From NCBI RefSeq assembly GCF_029784155.1, contig NC_073693.1:162918031-162982030 (forward strand): a DNA stretch of 64,000 nucleotides, read 5' to 3'. Positions 28,390 through 41,422 of the stretch are shown here, piece after piece (the first letter of the stretch is position 1; each line of letters opens with the position of its first letter). A model generated the notes under the pieces. It did not search any database and had not been told where the DNA came from. It saw only the letters and a list, made by a program, of their open reading frames with translations. This stretch comes from Uranotaenia lowii. Taxonomy: Eukaryota > Arthropoda > Insecta > Diptera > Culicidae. Position numbers and translations under genes: made by a program.

Positions 28390-29003
28390 TATATACAGAC
28401 CCCGTTCGATTTTGGCAACACGCCCGTACATTTTGTGTTGCCAAAATCGAATGTTGCCAAAATCGAACGGTTTTTTTTCTCAATTTTTTTTTCAGTTATT
28501 TTTACAAAATAGTTGTTATTATTATTAAAAACGATATTTTTAGTCAATTGCCGACCATTTGAAATAATTTCTAATTTTTTTCATCATGTTTTTGATGCAT
28601 TTTGCACTTTTCTTATTTTGTTTAGAATGTTTGTTTTCATTTGTTTCATTTGCAGTTTTCATCATTCTTCATCATTTTCAAGTTGTTTTTTATCATTTTC
28701 AGTCTTTTGTTTGAATTTGTTTTTTAACTTTTTGAATTTTTCATCTTTTTGTAATTTTTGAGTACTTTATAAATTTTTAAAAAAAGTTTTGTTTTTGTTG
28801 TTGTATTCTATCACCATTTCTGAACGTAAAAACGTATTTTTGGTTTTTGTCTCAATTATATTGGTCCTGTTATACAGAAAACGAAAAGGTCATGTCGTTT
28901 CTAAAAACCGTTCGATTTTGGCACATGTGCCAAAATCGGATGTTGCCAAAATCGAATGTTGCCAAAATCGAATGTTGCCAAAAACGAACGGAGTCTGTAT
29001 ATA
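28390..29003. mobile_element. Copy of the 'cgattttggcaac' MITE (arm A'2)
   Basis: 614 bp, the same length as the arm A copy, in reverse orientation. Confidence 0.75.
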
Positions 29004-30598
29004 GATTTGTAATCATGGTTGGAATTGAAAATCAAATTTCCGAAACTGGATGCAAAATTTGAAACAGAAATTCAATTTTGATTTGTATATTATTTAACCA
29101 GAACATTTAATCGCATTAACAATTTTATATTCAGAACGGAATTTCTATCAATAACCGAGAAAATTTGGAAAAATTTAAGTAAAATTCTGTACTTGGAATA
29201 ATTTTTCAAGCTTTTAGTCAAGATTGTTACTCTTAAATTACCTACTCTCAAATAACCTTACTGAATCATCAAAATGTGCTTTGAATTGAAATTTTTGAGT
29301 GAAGATGTAAAAAAGCTCACTTGCTTTGTCTGGAATCTCATTTTATCATTATCATTGATTTATTTATATCATTTTTATCATTTTAGAAGCTTTATCCCTT
29401 TGATCATTATGATTATTCGATTATTTTGAAAATTTAGAACCTTTCTATTAATGTCACCAATCAGGCAAATAACAGCATTTTAATTAAACGATCAATATTT
29501 TTCGAAAAACATTTTGACCATTTCAATATTGTCGACATATTTATCATTGAGATGTTTTAATCATTTTGGTTTTTTTATCATTGTGCATATCTTGATCGTT
29601 GTGGTAATTTTGATCGTGTAACTAATGTCGATCATTTTATTTAATTTAATTTGATAATACATATTTTATCATTAAAATTTTGATTATTTTATTTTCTATT
29701 GATTTGATTCGTCTGATTATTCGATTTGAGATCGTTATGTATAATATATGCAATCAAAGCTTAATTTATCTTCCACCTAAGAAATCATGAGAAATCCCTG
29801 TGTAAGCATAAATATTAAAAATCCTTAGAGCTCTTATCTACCATCCTTCCACAACCAGTATCCAATGTCAAAAATCTGTCCATCAAATATTTTGAATTCC
29901 TCCCTATGCTCACTTCTGCATTTTTATGCTCCCTTCTATCGATCGTGGATGAGTGTGTTAACGACGAAACGATGAGAGAATATCACTCCGGCCGGAACCC
30001 AAAACATGCTTTAACCACGTGATCGGTTAGCTATTTCAAGCAATATAAAATGTATCGCTAAGCTCACCACATGCCTGCCCTAAGCTGTCTAGTCTACCTA
30101 CTCAGTACAAGTGGAGTGGTGTTCTCCCTTATTTAAACGCTTTCTTTCTTCTTTATGTGCTGGTCGACGTTTTGTCAGCTGATCAACGCGTGTTATTAGA
30201 CGCTGGGCGAGATTCTGTTTGTTTAGAATGGGAGAAATGAGCAGCAAATGATGATGATGAAGCATACGGGAATATCAACCAGTCAGCTGCAAACAAGCTT
30301 ACGCACAGCCCTCATTTAGATTTGATCGAGGGAATTCCATCCAGTTTTGAACTGGTTTATCATATCGTCGCCTAAGGAATGTAACTGGGAAACAACAAAA
30401 ATTTTAGGTCGCAGTATCTAATGACACATTACACGCACTTGCGTCCTGAAAGTCGGAATTTTCTTATCACTCCTACTGCACCTTTTATTTTGTGATTCAA
30501 CGCGTTCGTAAATGTAATAGTTTTCACATTTAATAATTCATCGAGCCTAGAAATCAAGTATCCAAAAATGGAAAACTTCCTTTAAAACCTGAACAACA

Positions 30599-30840
<242 letters not shown>

Positions 30841-33020
30841 TCCACTTTTGTAGCTATATGCTTTTTTGGCAAGTTTAATACAATCTTTTCATCTGGTTTA
30901 TTTGTTTGAATAATTCTGTTGTTCCTGCGATATACCCTCTTAAATGTTTGCTGGGTCGGATAACATTTCCCTTCCAACTTATTGAAATACAATCGAAAAG
31001 AAATTACCGATACTAGATAATAATTCATCTGGAGCGACATGCGCAAAGCGAGCCCCGTGTGCTTCAATTAACAATCGAGATTAAAACATCGGATCTACTG
31101 CTGCTAACTGATCAAGCAACAGATAACGTGGCGTGAGCCTAGGTGAGAATTGAATATGAACGGAAGCAAATAGAACACTTCTGTCCAGACCCAAAGGCGT
31201 CCTATCTGCGCGTTACGATGAAATCTATCCAGTCCATGCATTGATGACGTGACACTGATTCTATCTGGTGAATTTTGTCATCGCCCCGGGAGCTTATCTA
31301 AGTAGGTATACGATACGGCACGGTACTTGTGAAACTTATCTCTCCATGTAGATGTGGATATGATGCAATCTTTAGTTGCAATTGAATTTATTAAGAACAA
31401 TCGTTCACTGTCAAGATCAATTAGAGTGTATTCGCAAAAGTTGACTCGAACTGAGTTGGCAACTGGTAGCAGAGCTGTTGATCAAAGAAAAACGAGTTCA
31501 CACTTCTTTCACAGTTAGCAAGAACTTATGAATACTAATTTCACTTGTTAATATTAGAATTAAACATAAGATATTTACATCCGGTGTACGAGTAAATAAC
31601 ATAGGGGAAAAGCATTTTTGAAACCGCAAAACGGGGTAACTTTGATCCCTGGGGTAAATTTGACCAACAATAAACTTTTCCATATCATCATCAATAACTC
31701 AGTCTATAGTTTGAATTTTTGAAATCAGTTTTCTACGTTTGAATGTTTGTTAATTGAGTATCAAATAGGCAAAATTTGGTTTGTATTTGAATTTTTTTCT
31801 GTAAGTTAAAAAATTAATTTCAAAATCTTAAAATATCTATTTTTCCAAGGCTCGCAAACAAACAACACTCCTGATGATGCCAAAAACCATTTAGAAGCAA
31901 ACGGGTTGTTTAATGTGAAAGAACTACTTTTTTTCTTTGAATATGAACAGTTATAGTGCTATTTTTATTGTAATATAATGATCAATTTTGATATTTAAAA
32001 AATAATTTTCCAAGAGTAGGCCCGTATTGGACAAATGGTTAGAAACCCTATCAAATCGCTAACTTTGAAGAAAAAATGGAAATGGAAATAGTGGGAGGGC
32101 CTAGAGGAATGTGTGAAGGTAAAATTTCATTTGTATTTTGAAGCTCAAACTATTTAGCAATTATAATTATTTTTGCCCCTAAATGTAGGCAGCATCATAA
32201 TTCTTTTTTCGATTATAAATATTTCCAAAACAAAACGATTAAAATCAAGGTAAAATGGATAAACTAGCATTTGTAAATATTATGAAGGTGGTTTTCTCGC
32301 TCGAAAAGTACTACACGACACGCGTTGAGATTAGATCTTCAACTTGTAGAACGAACAATTTGAGATTTCTTCAAAACTAGCCAACGGTAACCAAAAGTTT
32401 CAAACAAAAATTTAGTTTTTGAAAAAAAAATTCTTTGTGCCTTATTCATGCACCTATCTTGTGAGTGTAGGAAGCAAAATTATGTCAAAAGCATGTTCAT
32501 TTATAAATGAGTTTAAGCGTGTATACGTTCTTCTCGATTGTCAAATCATCTGTCACTTAGTTTTATCATGCCTACATCCAATGTTTCAATAAAACAGTTT
32601 TTCAACTTGGCTTGAACGCTAGTTTTAAAAGCGCATTGAGAGCATTATTAAAACCCTTACCAAAGCTCTAATAAAAACAGGAAAGTATGTGTTTTATTGA
32701 ATCTTTAGCAATACTTTTGCAACTTTTTTACAACACTCTTAAGATAGTGTTTTATTCAAGTTTTAGCAAAACTTTCAGGGCTCTTTTAAAACACACGATA
32801 AATGAAGCATTTCCTATGTTACAATAAAACCTTTTTAAAAATGGGATGCCATCGAAAAGTCTTCATAAAACAATATTAAAACTCAAAAAAGCCAATTGGC
32901 TTGATCTGTGTTACTTGGGTTATGAAACTCCAAACGCTTACCAATAGATAAGTAAAGTATTTTTTTTTTGGCCTTTGTCCACTGGTCATAGCACTGTGGG
33001 CCGTCCCGTCTATTTTATCT
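30841..33020. other. Intergenic DNA, no gene seen
   Basis: No coding region or RNA gene recognised. Around 31619-31660 the words aaaacggggtaactttgatc and ggggtaaatttgac look like part of a dispersed repeat also hinted at near 8112. 32570-32940 has several similar aataaaac/ttttattg words in both orientations and ends with gtgttacttgggtt, a word also seen in arm A at 16548. Confidence 0.35.
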
Positions 33021-33611
33021 AAAAACCTGGCAATATTCTGGCATTTGATTTCAAAATTGTCGACGAAAATCCGGGCAGTATCCGGGCAAATATGGTCAAA
33101 ACCTAGGAATTACTCATCAAAAATCAAGAAAAAAAAACTAGAAAAAATATTATATCAAAAATTATCAGCAGATTTTTAATCGTAAAAAGCTTTCGTGGTT
33201 ATTTTTTTTAAATATCCTCAAAAAATTTCGTTTTGGACGCATAAATAAAAAAAATGTTTAAAAAAAACAAATTGTTTGTTTTTTTTAATTTGGTTTGAGA
33301 ATGAACATGAGAGTATACCCGGGCAAAATCCAAGGGACTGAAAGAGAAGGAAATTTCCGAACTGACATTTCAGTACCGCACTGACGTTTTGATACCAAAA
33401 TGCCATTGAAATCAAAGGGGAACTGACGTTGTGGTTCCAAAAAGTCGGTATGGTCCGTTTGTATGTGATTTGACAGTTGCTTCAGTCCTTTGGCAAAATC
33501 CGAACTTTTGCAATGAAATCCGGGCAGCCGGGCCGGACCAGACTTTTCCCAAGTTTTATATTATTTAAATATCTGGGCAAACCCGGATAAAACGGGCAAT
33601 CTGGCAACCTT
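33020..33611. repeat. Decayed repeat rich in 'ccgggca' words
   Basis: The words ctggca, ccgggcag, ccgggcaaa, ctgggcaaacccgg and ctggcaacct recur at both ends (33020-33120 and 33300-33610) of an AT-rich interior. This looks like an old repeat copy interrupted near 33340-33480. The ends could not be fixed. Confidence 0.4.
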
Positions 33612-34503
33612 AACATATTAATTTACATTTCTTTTCTTCATTTTCAATTGAAAGGTTGATTGAACAATTTTGGGGTAAGTTTTTAAATTTGAAAAAAACG
33701 ACGGTCCTCCTGCGAGATAGTGGGGTTAGCTGCGGGCCTTGCGAGCCCGTGACTACAAAAAAACACCAGCAACGAACAACGAACAAAAAAAATATATTTC
33801 ATCCCGATAGTAAAATTGATAGGTATCCATTTTGAACAAAAAACTGAGTTGATGATTTCATTTGAAAAAAAAGGATATTAGGTATTAATTTTATTTGAAG
33901 GGTGCCAGTGCAGTGATGAAACGCAAAAATGAAACCATTTAATATTTAATTTTTCCAGTTATCAAAATCAAAGGCTAGAAAATTCGCTCAATGAAGTTCA
34001 CAAAAGTAACTTTATGTATTTTAATGCAACATGTTCAATTCATTATTGAAAGCTTAAACTGTAAAAAGATAGCTTGAGAAATCGGATTTTTAGAACGAGA
34101 AACTGTGTTAAAGCTACTTCTAATACGAGATGATAAGGGAGAGAAAATTGAAAATAAAGTTGGGCCGAATCAAGGCCATTTCAGGATGACGTGCCATTAT
34201 TGGAGTCAACTTTCAAGAGATTTTCTGCATAGCTGTGATGAATCTAATAATTAGGTACTAACATGTTAACAGCTGTGATGAAACACATGAGAACTAGTTT
34301 ACAAGCTCGAAGAACCAAAAAAAAACTTGTTTTAATAGCAAATTGACCCATGTCGAAAATAGTTCCTACTTAATTCCTTAGGAACTTATTTTGGACCCCT
34401 CATCCAAACCAAGGTATTAAACTTGCTGTTAAATGTTCATGAACGTAATACGACGTTTGACGTCGATATGATAAGAATAATGCTAACTATTTCGATCGCT
34501 TAT
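33612..34503. other. AT-rich DNA with one GC-rich conserved-looking segment
   Basis: No gene seen. At about 33704-33775 a GC-rich segment (ctgcgggccttgcgagcccg, a small hairpin) is followed by an A-rich tail of caccagcaacgaacaacgaa type. It looks like a fragment of a retroelement or of a structured RNA-derived repeat, but I cannot assign it. Confidence 0.3.
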
Positions 34504-34871
34504 CTTATATATAAAAATGGAGGCGTTTTCTTTGTGATAACATCACGTATGAATGGTCGGTCGGAATGAAGTGAAATATGGTATCCGAGGGTTTTTTGGG
34601 TCAGAGATGGTTTGTATAATAGTTTCAAGAATCTCACTTTTTATGAAAGGGGGGTCCCCATACAAAGTTATCTCTTCTTCACATCTTCTTATATATAAAA
34701 ATGGAGGCGTTTTCTTTGTGATAACATCACGTATGAATGGTCGGTCGGAATGAAGTGAAATTTGGTATCCGAGGGTTTTTTGGGTCAGAGATGGTTTGTA
34801 TAATAGTTTCAAGAATCTCACTTTTTATGAAAGGGAGGTCCCCATACAAAGTTATCTCTTCTTCACATCTT
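34504..34871. repeat. Two tandem 184-bp repeat units
   Basis: Units start at 34504 and 34688 with cttatatataaaaatggagg, and a third start at 34872 diverges after cttatatataaaaa into the element end at 34884. The period is exactly 184 bp and the units differ by only a few bases. The same unit occurs three times at 37864-38390 in the same orientation. Confidence 0.95.
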
Positions 34872-36785
34872 CTTATATATAAAAACTAGCAGACCCGGTA
34901 AACTTCGTCTCACCATTTTAAACTTGGCGTCTATTTCATTTTTTTTTTCGCTGTTTGACTTAAAAAACATCAAATCTTGAGTTGTTAATCGTCTTGCTTT
35001 CTTGAACATGTTTTTAAACATATCCATCTTTTCCGTTTGCTCGAATTTGCCCGCTCAATTATATCGGAATCAAATCTAGGAATTTTAACTCAATTCTTCG
35101 GGTCTTTTAACTGATTATTCAAAAAATATTTCCAATAAATTTTACATACATCTTACATGAATCCTTTTCATTTACATTTCTTTGATTCGGATGCTTTGAA
35201 TATTGCCGAATGATATCAGGTATCAGCTTCCCGTTGCAAATTCGATTTTTTCAGCACTCAACGTTACCATCAAACTTGGCAAACCTCATGCTAAAAAAAA
35301 GATCCACTCTTTATAACTTGTTCCATAAATTTCATATGTTGATTATATCTATGTTTCATTTATTGTATACCATTTAGTTGATTGACTCCGCTTTGCTCGA
35401 GTTCACTTTAAGGTTTAAATCGAAATCAAAAATTTTTCATTTATTGGAATTTATTGCATATGAAACTTTATGGAAGAAGAATTTTGAATATCGGGACAAT
35501 TTTTGGAGTGTTTGCTCAATATTCTGCCTAAATAGCACAGCACTTTTAGCTCCCGAGTAGCTTTTGATGGTATATTTTTTAGAACTGAAGAAATAAAAAC
35601 ATTAGAGATGATTTTCTACAAACCATTTTCAAGCAGCTTCACTTTTCTCACATTTGGAAGCAGTGGTTATTTATATCCATATTTTCATCAAAATCATGTC
35701 AAAAAAAAGTTCACCCTTTTTTTTTAGCAAAAAATGCAAATTAAATCAAGAAGTCTTGATTTAATGGGTTAATGTTCAAAGAAATTTAATTTGGTTTTGA
35801 AAGGAGAAAAGATATGTTTATTTTTTTTGTTATTCAACCGAATTAAAGCATTTTTATCTTCTTTTTATCCTTAAATACATACCTGCCAATTTAAACCATT
35901 GTTGTCCGATTTAAAATTTTCTTAAACAGTGTTGGAGGTGATTTGCGATTCTTTTTAAGATTATGTGATATTTTCAAGATTCAATAAGTTTTAATTGGAA
36001 CGCAGGTTTAAAAAAATTAAATACATAAAAAATAACTAATCTTTCAAGGCTACGATGATTTCATGAGTTCATTCTTTTTTCTGGAAATTTTCATGTAAAT
36101 TTACCTCGACATTTAAAAATTTTAAATATCCGCTACAGATTTAACACTCGGGATACCCTATCTGACTATTTTAGAGAAAAATTGGAATATGTTTCATGAC
36201 TTAAAGGCGCATTGCCACTTGTTTCACCGTGTGAAATGACAGGAGTTAGAATTATTTTCAACACTTTTAGGTCATAACAAAAACTTATAAAAAAAAAATT
36301 CAGCTTCTGCTATCAAAAAAATTATGCTTCTGGAATATCAATCACAAAAAAAAATGTCAACAAAAAATCGGATCTAAAGTCTCATCTACGTAGTCAAAAT
36401 ATGTTAAACAAAAACACACATTTATGTTAAGTACTTACTTGAATTCTGTGTAAACAAACAGGGAACCTGTAAACAGTTTTTTGGTGAACGATTTATAAAA
36501 AGTTGAGTTTATTTAGTCAGATTTTTTATTTGGGCCCAACCATTTATAAATTTAGAAATCATGTATACATTTTTTGTAAATGTTGAACGTTTGCACTTCT
36601 TTGTATTCGGCCTTCAAATGACATCAATCCTATATAATCCATTTTAAAGGACAGGCTCTTGTTCAATTCATGTGTCTGTTCATTTGCAACGGATTTTGTG
36701 GTTGCTCTATAAATTTTATGGCGCATGACACAACTTCTGTGAAGCACATTTGTACATGTTTGAAAAATATTTCTAGCGTTTTGGA

Positions 36786-37199
36786 TAGAGATGTACCGAA
36801 TATTCGGCCGGCCGAATATTCGGCGCCGAATACCGCCGAAAAACCGTTAAGCCGAATATTCGGCTCACCGAATAGTTGAGCTAAGTATTCGGCCGAATAT
36901 TTACTACAGACTTGTAAAATTTGTCAAATGACTTTGGATAATTTATAGAATATTCAAAAGTAACGTTGTAAAAGCTACATAATCATTAAAAAGTGATGGT
37001 TTCAGCAAATATCTAAGGTGTATTCGCTTATCTTTCACTGTAGATCGCATTGGAATAATCGCTACAGTTTTTTTTCATCAAAAACTCAGTAGAATATTCG
37101 GCCGAATATTCGGCCGAATATTCGTTTGGCCGAATAGTTGAAAAGGTCAATATTCGGTATTCGGCCGTTCGCCGATTACCACTATTTGGTACATCTCTA
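36786..37199. mobile_element. hAT-type MITE, 414 bp, with 8-bp target duplication
   Basis: The ends are tagagatgtaccgaata and, reversed from the right, tagagatgtaccaaata. They are flanked by perfect 8-bp direct repeats gttttgga (36778-36785 and 37200-37207). An 8-bp target duplication with short inverted ends is the hallmark of the hAT superfamily. The interior has at least five copies of the self-complementary word gccgaatattcggc or part of it, concentrated near both ends. No coding sequence is present. Confidence 0.92.
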
Positions 37200-37863
37200 G
37201 TTTTGGATTATAAACCAAGTCTTTCCACTTTTCTTTTTTCAAATGTCCGCAAAGAGTCATACCATTATTTCATACGCATCAGTACTAAATTTATATTATT
37301 TAGACAACAATTCCTTCTTGAAATAACACGAATTGAAGTTTAATTTTTACAAATCGTTTGAATGGTTTTGATTTGATCGGCAAAATATTAATCTGGGTCA
37401 CATCTGGGCGTCATTCATTACTATGTGCTGTACAAATGATCTAGGAATCAAGAAGAAAAAACACATCTGGGCTTCATATGGCCACCACATGCATTGAAAT
37501 AATGCTTGGTTGAAAAATGCGCGCCCAAATATTCCCACTAAACAGTATGCTATGCCATAGTTACCAACCTCCTACGACGTTTGCTTGCGACGCCTTGACC
37601 ATAGAGACGAAAAACAAACCGCCCGCCCGGCGCCCAAAGTAAAGAAAATCTCGAAAAAATTGAAGGCCATGACTTTAATTTGATTCAATTTATTACATTT
37701 TTAATGATTACGGACAATTAATGCGACTTTTTGTTGTTTTTATTCGATATAAACCGATTCGCATGCCCACAGAATATTCTAAAAATAATTTCATTTGAAT
37801 CGGTTGGGTCATTTCGGAGGAGTAGTACTTCAAACACCGTTACAAGAGAATTTTATATAATAG

Positions 37864-38390
37864 ATGGAGGCGTTTTCTTTGTGATAACATCACGTATGAA
37901 TGGTCGGTCGGAATGAAGTGAAATTTGGTATCCGAGGGTTTTTTGGGTCAGAGATGGTTTGTATAATAGTTTCAAGAATCTCACTTTTTATGAAAGGGGG
38001 GTCCCCATACAAAGTTATCTCTTCTTCACATCTTCTTATATAAAAAAATGGAGGCGTTTTCTTTGTGATAACATCACGTATGAATGGTCGGTCGGAATGA
38101 AGTGAAATTTGGTATCCGAGGGTTTTTTGGGTCAGAGATGGTTTGTATAATAGTTTCAAGAATCTCACTTTTTATGAAAGGGGGGTCCCCATACAAAGTT
38201 ATCTCTTCTTCACATCTTCTTATATATAAAAATGGAGGCGTTTTCTTTGTGATAACATCACGTATGAATGGTCGGTCGGAATGAAGTGAAATTTGGTATC
38301 CGAGGGTTTTTTGGGTCAGAGATGGTTTGTATAATAGTTTCAAGGATCTCACTTTTGATGAGGGGGTCCCAATACAAATTAAACTATATT
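37864..38390. repeat. Three tandem 184-bp repeat units
   Basis: atggagg starts at 37864, 38048 and 38232, spaced exactly 184 bp. The third unit diverges after about 130 bp. Orientation and sequence match the array at 34504-34871. Confidence 0.95.
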
Positions 38391-38514
38391 TGTTACGATT
38401 TCCATAAGAATCTATTGGCGAGCACAATGCAGTTAAGGACGTGTAGATGAAATTAAACATTTATTACGATTTATACTTTAGAAGGTAAAACGAAGTTTAC
38501 CGGGTCAGCTAGTT

Positions 38515-40131
38515 ATAAATAAAATTTGGATTTTTGACATTATTTTATTTAATCAACTCGCCAAATCCCAAACCTGCCTTTAGACGGGGTTCACTTCAAT
38601 CGACATAAAACCTAACCAATCATTGTTTAAAATTACTTACTATGCTTTAAACCACGGAATCTAACAATCCACATTAATGCCAACTGTTTGATAAGCAGTT
38701 TGAAAAAACTACAGCTTAAAGTAGCTTAAAACATGAAAAAAGTGGACTTGCACCTATTTTTTTTATTAAGCCATTATTTTTTATGCTTTTTGAAAAGCCT
38801 AAAAGTTTGGTCAAAAATTTGGTTTAAAAGTTAGCACAAGTTACAAAGGTTGATTTTCGAGAAAAAAAAAACTGGGTTAGGTAGAAAAGACGAAATAAAA
38901 ACCACGTCTAAAGGAGGAATTGGGAAAAAAGGACAATAAATCGGCAAATATGTAACGAGTTTCATTTTTGTAACAGTTGAAATATCTCAGTTGATTGTAG
39001 AACAATTTCAACAAAAAATATATTTATCTTATTGCTATGAGATAGTCTTACATGTTTCAAAACTGTAGATAAATGTAGAAATGTGTAAAAATTACAAGTA
39101 CTAAAAAACTAGTTTTAATGCCCATGTGGTTATGCAATTTTTGAAAAAAAAACTCTGTTGAAAAATTTACTCCAACGATATTTTTTTTTCGTAGAACAAA
39201 AGTTGTTGCAAAGATAAAAATTATCTTTTGTGAATTGTTCAGCGATAAAAATCTGGCTTTAAAATGGTTTAAAAAAATCGCATAATTCTCGCAAATTTTA
39301 TCTTTTTTGAATCTATGTTACTCTACAGAACTGAAGTCAAACAAAATCCCCTAAGGTTTAAGAAGTCAAAATGCATCAAATTAATGTCGCTTAGTTGATG
39401 ATGTCAGATTTTCTTAACTTATCATTGAGTCGCCTGAAGGAGATTTGCGTTCTGAAAATTGATCCTGAAGATAAGCCAACTGGCCACTATTTAACACTGA
39501 AGAAGAAATTTCGTCGAGATTACAGTGTGCTGTCGGAATTTTCAAAACATTTGAAACACACTATTTCACGGAGAAGTTTTCTGTTTTTACTCTATTCCTA
39601 TAAAAAATTGCTGTTTTGAAGCATAAGAAGTTGTAAAAAAACTGATGGTTTTAGTAAGAATTATTCAAAAAACAAGTGTACCTGAATAGAGGTTGATGAA
39701 AAGTTGAACAGGAATTAATTAACGTGAAAAAACAAAACTTGACTTCAAGAATAAGAAAGGAAAGGCCTCCTTGGCCCTTGGTACCAAAGGGGTATAAATG
39801 CATTAAAGTTTATTTCGAGAAACCAAGCTTTAAAGTTTTTTTGGTTCGCCATTTTCCATACATTTTTCGGAAATTTGTAGTTTTCCATCGAACGTAAGTA
39901 TGAAAAAAAAGTTTATCCACCCCCAGCGAAAAACTAGATTTATTCCTAAAAACCCTACGGAAAATTAAAACACAGTTAATTGTTGTTCAGTTTATTATTG
40001 TTTATGTTAAAACAAAATTCATTCAAGTTCCAAATAAAAAACATATTCTGTTGCATTTGAGATATGATGTTAAAAAAAAGATAAAAAAAATAACGCAAAA
40101 AAGTTTATCCACCCCTCTGGCTCACATAGCG
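38515..40131. other. AT-rich DNA; possible outer Tc1 end near 39903
   Basis: No gene recognised. Near 39903-39925 the sequence aaaaaaaagtttatccaccc resembles the inner flank of the Tc1 transposase pseudogene at 40093-40114. It could be an outer direct repeat of a Tc1 terminal repeat. Confidence 0.35.
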
Positions 40132-41335
40132 TTAGTACTCCGTGTGACCTCCTTTGGCTTCAATAACTGCTTGACAACGTCGTGGCATCGATTCAACAAG
40201 CTTAGCAGTTGTTTCCGGGGTGATTTTGTCCCATTCAGTTGAGATTACCTGCCGCAATTGCTTGATGCTTGTTGGTTTTTGCTTCTGATCCTTAAATTTC
40301 AAAATTGATCAGAGATGCTCGATCGGATTAAGATCGGGAGACTGTGCTGGCCACTCCATAACCTTGATACGCTTTTCTTTGAACTATTGCGAAACCAGCT
40401 TCGAGGTGTGTTTCGGATCTCCGTCTTGTTGGAACGTATAACTGCGCCCCAACTTTAGCTTTTGTGCAGACGCTGGTAGTTTCCACTTCAAAATATCCAA
40501 ATAAACCTCCTTGGTCATGATTCAAACGATGAATTCAAGTTCTCCAACGCCGGATGTAGCCACAGATCCCTACACCATGACTCTACCTGCAAATGAAAAT
40601 CACTCCTTTTTCAAGCTTTAACCGGTTCGCCGCCATTTTATTGTGATACCATCAGACCCAAATAGCATTACTTTCGACTCATCTAACCAAATCACCTTAT
40701 TCCAGGCATCACTGGTCCATGAAATGTGGTCCAGGGCCCACTTCAATCTTTTTTTAGTATTTTTTGCGGACAACCATGGCTTCTTAAGCGCTACTCTGCC
40801 CTTAAGACCTATCTCATGAAGACGATTTCGCACGGATTGTGATGTCAGTTGAATGGAAAATTCGCTTTCAATCTGTTTCGCCGTTTTCTGAGCTGATAGT
40901 CCCCGGTCTAGCTCTGCCTTCTTCACGATAGCTCTGTCAATTCGGCCTGTAATCTATGAAGGACGCCCCGATCGCTTAGCTGGTGAAATTGAACCACGCT
41001 GTTTGTACCCCTGAACAATCATAGCAACCGTATCTTTATTAGGCTGGACAATATCGGCAATATTATGGTAGCTTTTGCCGGTTTTGTGATGTTCAACAAT
41101 CAAATTTCGGATGCTGATCGGAATTAGTGCTTATTTGGGCATTTTGCAACCAATTACTTCCAATTTTGAACACGAAACCTAAACTTCAAGAGCGCTAAAT
41201 GACAGCTAGACACAATGTTAACATTCAAGAAAGCTGCAGGCTACACACTAAAACTTTGTGAAACACACTTAAATCGTAGTATCCATTTGAGGGTGAATAA
41301 ACTTTTTTTTGCGTATTTTTTACCCTTTTTCTAAT
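40086..41335 (-). mobile_element. Tc1-family transposon remnant
   Basis: Inverted flanks surround the transposase pseudogene: aacgcaaaaaagtttatcca (about 40092) on the left and, reversed, tacgcaaaaaaaagtttatt (about 41315-41296) on the right, both running on to caccc. They extend outward imperfectly in AT-rich sequence, so the exact ends and the TA duplication are not fixed. A further copy of the left motif at 39903 may be the true outer end. Confidence 0.55.
40132..41142 (-). pseudogene. Tc1-like DD34E transposase, 337-codon frame with eight stops
   Basis: Reading from ATG at 41142 to TAA at 40132 gives one uninterrupted frame of 337 codons, the usual Tc1 length, broken only by stops at codons 4, 63, 175, 181, 191, 207, 253 and 278. 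An N-terminal paired-type helix-turn-helix region covers roughly codons 6-115 (GKSYHNIADIV, then SAKRSGRPS-like AKRSGRP). The catalytic triad is D154 in IWLDESKVMLFGSDG, D240 in FQQDGDPKHTSK and E275 in SPDLNPIEHL, with 34 residues between the last two. Family members normally have Trp at codons 191, 253 and 278, so those stops are TGG changed to TAG or TGA. The enzyme cuts and pastes its element at TA sites. This copy is dead by substitution, with no frameshift. Confidence 0.93.
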
Positions 41336-41422
41336 TTATCACATAAAACCCCGAGAAAAGCTATAAACGCCGTTTTTTCAATGGCAATATAAAAAATAAA
41401 CATAAAATGATAAATTGTGGAG

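Larger units (their letters stand above)
34884..38514. mobile_element. About 3.6-kb segment bounded by inverted 25-bp ends
   Basis: 34884-34908 (aactagcagacccggtaaac then ttcgt) and the reverse complement of 38490-38514 (aactagctgacccggtaaac then ttcgt) match at 24 of 25 positions. The interior has no transposase or helicase frame, contains a nested hAT-type MITE, and carries three 184-bp units just inside the right end. Two more units lie just outside the left end. A related end sequence occurs in the arms at 17451. Subterminal tandem units plus such ends suggest a Helitron-like or other non-autonomous element, or two abutting copies in opposite orientation. The class is not proven and no target duplication was fixed. 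Confidence 0.5.

Noticed and set aside
34504..34871. Repeated 184-bp units as a CRISPR array
   Set aside because: Whole units repeat with no alternating repeat and spacer structure, and the DNA is eukaryotic. It is a minisatellite within a mobile element.
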